Shown: piece by piece, positions 36,300 to 38,551 of the stretch
Layout of the letters: every line of letters starts with the position of its first letter
Position numbering within the stretch: position 1 is the first letter of the stretch
Assembly (NCBI GenBank): GCA_012728315.1
Contig: JAAYFI010000001.1
Span: 1-38,551, forward strand
DNA from: Gammaproteobacteria bacterium
Lineage (GTDB): Bacteria > Pseudomonadota > Gammaproteobacteria > Pseudomonadales > Pseudomonadaceae
Direction of reading: 5' to 3'
Length of the DNA: 38,551 bases
Notes under the pieces: model-generated
Seen by the model: the letters and a program-made list of their open reading frames with translations, nothing else
Databases searched by the model: none
Told to the model about the DNA's origin: nothing
Translations under genes and position numbers: made by a program

Positions 36300-36491
36300 A
36301 TGGATAATCTAAAAGTATTTAAAAAAATGGGTCGCTACTTTGCAGCGCAAATCACTGCAATCAATCACAGTATGCAAATGTCAGAACAGTCTGGTGCAGC
36401 GTCAATAGGTTTAGAAAGTAAACTTCTTGTTGATGCCTGGAATACCTTGGCTACTGATCGAAACTGCTTAAGCTCTAATAGCGCCTACTAA
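36300..36491 (+). CDS. Small protein of unknown function
   Basis: A 63-residue reading frame with a good ribosome-binding site (AAGGGGTAAGGAT directly before the ATG) and a strong terminator seven to ten bases after the stop codon. That arrangement argues for a real, independently transcribed short gene. The product, MDNLKVFKKMGRYFAAQITA at its start, is mostly helical and polar, with no signal peptide or membrane segment, and I recognise no family. Being between a damaged frame and a nucleotidase gene, it could be a strain-specific gene. Confidence 0.5.
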   Translation: MDNLKVFKKMGRYFAAQITAINHSMQMSEQSGAASIGLESKLLVDAWNTLATDRNCLSSNSAY

Positions 36492-36497
36492 ATAAAG

Positions 36498-36530
36498 AAC
36501 TGCGCTTGCCCAGGCTGGGTAAGCGCAGTC
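36498..36530 (+). terminator. Rho-independent terminator after the small ORF
   Basis: ACTGCGCTTGCCC with GGGTAAGCGCAGT, a stem of 13 pairs including one G-U, a five-base loop, then TCTTT. It closes the small ORF's transcript. Confidence 0.75.
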
Positions 36531-36722
36531 TTTAGCTCACACCATCCTTCGCGATACCGGCATAGCCTTATGCTCTTCAATTGACATCGCTCGTTTTATC
36601 GAGATAAGTCCTTTGCCATCCTGCTATAGTTCACCAACAAGTTTTTATTTGCTTTCTGCTACGAGCGCACAGGGCATGCTTGCCTTTTTTCTGCTAAATA
36701 AACGTATTGTATAGGTCTATCT

Positions 36723-37658
36723 ATGGCTTTTGATTTGAGTCGCCGGCTGGTTATTGGCTTAGCCTCCAGCGCTTTATTCGATTTATCAGAATCTGATGCA
36801 GTATTTAGAACAGAAGGCGAGCAGGTTTATCGTGAATATCAGCGTGCTAATCAAGATAAGCCGCTTGAGCGAGGCGTGGCTTTTCCATTTGTGCGCCGCG
36901 TTTTATCGCTGAATCAGCTCAATCCAGATGATCCACCGGTGGAAGTGATTTTATTATCGCGCAATGACCCGGACACTGGCTTGCGAGTGATGAACTCTAT
37001 TCAACATTATGGGCTACCCATTACGCGAGCTGTTTTTATGCAGGGTAAATCTCCGCATTCTTATATTCCTGCTTTTGATATTGAGTTGTTTTTATCAGCC
37101 AATGCTGAAGACGTTAAAAAGGCGGTTGCAGCAGGGCACCCTGCTGGGCAAATTTTAAAGGGCGAGATTGAAGATGATAACGACGATTTACAGCTGAGGA
37201 TTGCATTCGATTTTGATGGTGTATTAGTCGATGATGAAGCTGAAACCGTTTATAAGAAACAAGATCTGGATGGGTTTCATCAACATGAAACCTTACGTCA
37301 GGATATTCCGCACACACCGGGGCCTCTCACGCCCTTTCTAAGACGCATTGCGGCTATTCAGAAAATGGAACAGCAGCAACGTAAAAAAGACCCCACATAC
37401 ACGCCTATTTTGCGGGTCTCTATTGTTACCGCGCGCAATGCGCCAGCCCATAAGCGGGTGATTAATACCATGCGCTCTTGGGATATTACTGTTAATGAGG
37501 CTTTTTTTATGGGCGGCGTTGAGAAGTCTAAAGTTCTGGATATTATGCAACCTCATATTTTCTTTGATGATCAAAGGCTGCATCTCGAGCCCGCATCTGC
37601 ACGGCTGCCCTCAGTGCATATCCCGTTTGGCATCGCCAATCATGCGCACAAGGATTAG
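36723..37658 (+). CDS. Cytosolic-type 5'-nucleotidase (PF06189 family)
   Basis: A 311-residue protein of the 5'-nucleotidase family that also includes the vertebrate cytosolic NT5C1 enzymes; it would release phosphate from nucleoside 5'-monophosphates. The HAD-like core is seen as RIAFDFDGVLVDDEAE (about residues 158-173), with the first Asp as probable nucleophile. Later come VSIVTARNAPAH (motif II region) and IFFDDQRLH (motif IV). The N-terminal half, including VILLSRNDPDTGLRVM and ITRAVFMQGKSP, is the family's additional domain. No clear operon partners: a terminator is upstream and a decayed region downstream. A TTGACA at about 36581 may be a -35. Confidence 0.85.
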   Translation: MAFDLSRRLVIGLASSALFDLSESDAVFRTEGEQVYREYQRANQDKPLERGVAFPFVRRVLSLNQLNPDDPPVEVILLSRNDPDTGLRVMNSIQHYGLPITRAVFMQGKSPHSYIPAFDIELFLSANAEDVKKAVAAGHPAGQILKGEIEDDNDDLQLRIAFDFDGVLVDDEAETVYKKQDLDGFHQHETLRQDIPHTPGPLTPFLRRIAAIQKMEQQQRKKDPTYTPILRVSIVTARNAPAHKRVINTMRSWDITVNEAFFMGGVEKSKVLDIMQPHIFFDDQRLHLEPASARLPSVHIPFGIANHAHKD

Positions 37659-37740
37659 CCGAGAATTTTTGCTTGGCAACTCGAGCTAAGTACAGGATTT
37701 ACTGCGTATCTTACAAGCCGGCGAGGGTAGTCGTCCCTGG

Positions 37741-37767
37741 CGCTATTGACGCTATTGACGCTATTAA
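37741..37767. repeat. Three tandem copies of a 9-base unit
   Basis: CGCTATTGA twice and CGCTATTAA once, back to back. It lies at the left border of the degraded IS3 remnant. Possibly a slippage repeat. Confidence 0.8.
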
Positions 37768-38080
37768 TGTCAGTTGGTCAATGGACCTTTATGCATGATC
37801 AGCTCAGTGCTGGTTGCAATTAGCGGCTGCTGAATATCATCAATGTTTTTAATCGCGAAGGCTTGGGCATTGAGGTTGATCTCTCGCTACCGGCAGAGCG
37901 CGTGATCTGGGTGCTGGATCAGATTATTGAATGGCGAGGCTTACCAAACTCAATTCGCCATGACATCAGCGGAAAGCTTGGGGTTTGGGCTGCTAGCAGG
38001 ATTTTCAACTGGACTTTATTCAGCCTGCTAGCCCGCAGCAGAATGCGTATATTGAACGCTACTACCGTACTGTTCGACTC
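37766..38080 (+). pseudogene. Degraded IS3-family transposase (orfB) fragment
   Basis: The plus strand encodes, across several frames, pieces of an IS3-type integrase: WSMDFMHDQLSAG-like sequence around 37770-37810, NREGLGIEVDLSLPAERVIWVL then DQIIEWRGLP at 37850-37950, and SPQQNAYIERYYRTVR near 38030-38075. These match the catalytic DDE region of IS3-family transposases. An in-frame stop and at least two frameshifts break it, and the usual IRxDNGPE motif has become IRHDISG. N- and C-terminal parts and both insertion-sequence ends are missing, so it is inactive. Confidence 0.8.
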
Positions 38081-38106
38081 AGTCTTTGTTGGAAAGCATT
38101 GCTGTT

Positions 38107-38374
38107 TAATTAGAAAACGATGCAGGCGTCCATTGCCATCGCGCATGGGATGAATATACACAAAGCCAAAGGCGATGACTGCCGCACGGACCAGAGGCTC
38201 AGCACCACGTGTTACGGCTTCAAAAGTGCTTAGCCCATCAAGAATGTGAGGCGCCTGTGCAAAAGGTGGCGCAACGTAGTGCACCAAGTTTTCACGCAAG
38301 GTTGCTTGCCCAACAAAAACCGGGGAGAGACGCAGCCCTAAACCGAGCGCATCCAGAATTTGAGAGGAGAGCGC
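38107..38374 (-). pseudogene. Truncated Fic-domain protein fragment
   Basis: The minus strand encodes about 90 residues of a Fic/DOC-family protein: SPVFVGQATLRENLVHYVAPP, then ILDGLSTFEAVTRGAEPLVRAA and the catalytic Fic motif HPMRDGNGRLHRFLI (HPFx[D/E]GNGR-type, with the AMPylation histidine) around 38105-38155. There is a stop (38375-38377) upstream in frame, no start codon with ribosome-binding site, and homology ends right after RFLI where the IS3 remnant begins. The open frame continues to 37919 only by chance, antisense to the transposase remnant. I judge it a dead gene. Confidence 0.75.
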
Positions 38375-38490
38375 TCACATGTGAAGAGGCTCGAAATATA
38401 TCCAGCTAAAGCCGGGGGCAAGCTAAAGAATAATGTGTCTTATAGATAGGACAGCTTGTATACCAATGTGTATACCGCGATCTGCAGGCG

Positions 38491-38523
38491 AAAAAAAACC
38501 CCTGATTTCTCAGAGGTTTTTTT
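38491..38523 (-). terminator. Rho-independent terminator after tRNA-Ser
   Basis: On the minus strand, AAACCTCTGA-GAAA-TCAGGGGTTTTTTTT: a stem with one G-U pair and an eight-base T-run. It follows the tRNA 3' end by about five bases. Confidence 0.85.
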
Positions 38524-38528
38524 AAATT

Positions 38529-38551
38529 TGGCGGAGGAGGTGAGATTCGAA
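38529..38551 (-). tRNA. tRNA-Ser, 3' end only
   Basis: The minus strand at the right edge reads TTCGAATCTCACCTCCTCCG then CCA. That is the T-arm end (TTCGAATC), an acceptor strand CTCCTCC, discriminator G and an encoded CCA tail. A G discriminator with a 5' GGAGGAG partner is characteristic of serine tRNAs in gammaproteobacteria. The anticodon and the 5' part lie outside the window, so isotype is inferred. Confidence 0.75.

Larger units (their letters stand above)
37659..38528. other. Decayed mobile/accessory DNA next to a tRNA gene
   Basis: About 870 bases without an intact gene. From left to right: 80 bases in which I see nothing clear, a 9-base triple repeat, the IS3-family remnant, the Fic remnant, about 110 bases of unclear sequence (38380-38490) and the tRNA-Ser terminator. 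The arrangement suggests old insertions beside a tRNA gene. Confidence 0.6.

Noticed and set aside
36127-36312. 61-codon frame overlapping the small ORF start
   Set aside because: No ribosome-binding site, atypical composition, and it overlaps the better supported frame at 36300.
37741-37767. Tandem repeat considered as a CRISPR or iteron array
   Set aside because: Units are nine bases, directly adjacent without spacers, and only three copies.
37863-38153. 96-codon plus-strand frame as an intact transposase
   Set aside because: Only a central fragment of an IS3 integrase; flanking parts are in other frames or missing, and the DNGPE motif is lost.
37919-38299. 126-codon frame with a Fic motif taken as an intact gene
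   Set aside because: Only the first part is Fic-like; after RFLI the frame is antisense to the IS3 remnant. The start would be a TTG in the middle of the domain, and a stop codon lies upstream where the Fic N-terminus should be.

Overview
The window is a bacterial chromosome segment from a gammaproteobacterium of the Pseudomonas lineage. Proteins such as MnmA, NfuA, Icd, IhfB, AroC, the OprD-type porins and the long isocitrate lyase read like Pseudomonas proteins, and several gene blocks recall Pseudomonas order. Base composition is only moderately GC-rich, lower than in most Pseudomonas. A small-genome relative (Thiopseudomonas/Denitrificimonas-like) is therefore my best guess; this is an inference, not a database result.

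Layout. 1-9107, all on the minus strand: the 5' part of aceA, preceded by a long regulatory region; a secretin-N protein, a PLD/DUF-type protein, a GNAT acetyltransferase and the ribosomal oxygenase RoxA in one overlapping operon; purB; then mnmA-hflD-EamA transporter; then a Nudix hydrolase. 9434-12289, plus strand: icd, an Smr-domain protein and prmB. 12319-13116, minus strand: a membrane-anchored unknown. 13275-19195, plus strand: aroC, an MFS transporter, the methionine-salvage trio mtnB-mtnD-mtnC, nfuA, ihfB and a LapA-domain protein. 19247-23156, minus strand: an envelope-stress-like trio (DUF883/YqjE/YqjK-like) leading into a dNTPase gene, and an OprD-family porin. 23383-32726, plus strand: recC-recB-recD, tightly coupled. 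32858-35874, plus strand: tsdB-tsdA (diheme cytochrome plus thiosulfate dehydrogenase/tetrathionate reductase) and a second OprD-family porin. 35875-38551: a looser region with an orphan reading frame, a small ORF, a cytosolic-type 5'-nucleotidase, a decayed IS3-family transposase abutting a decayed Fic gene, and the 3' end of a tRNA-Ser gene.

The most interesting signal is regulatory. The same dyad, TGTAGT-N14-ACTACA, lies just upstream of the predicted promoters of both aceA (1228-1253) and icd (9203-9228), at nearly the same distance from the predicted start of transcription. Isocitrate lyase and isocitrate dehydrogenase compete for isocitrate. The dyad fits the long-linker site described for the KDPG-responsive regulator RccR at aceA in Pseudomonas, so one regulator may set both sides of this branch point. 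A second clear signal is an ANR/FNR-type box (32791-32804) in front of tsdBA, suggesting low-oxygen control of thiosulfate/tetrathionate chemistry. I see no CRISPR array, prophage or defence island; the only mobile DNA is the degraded IS/Fic patch beside the tRNA.
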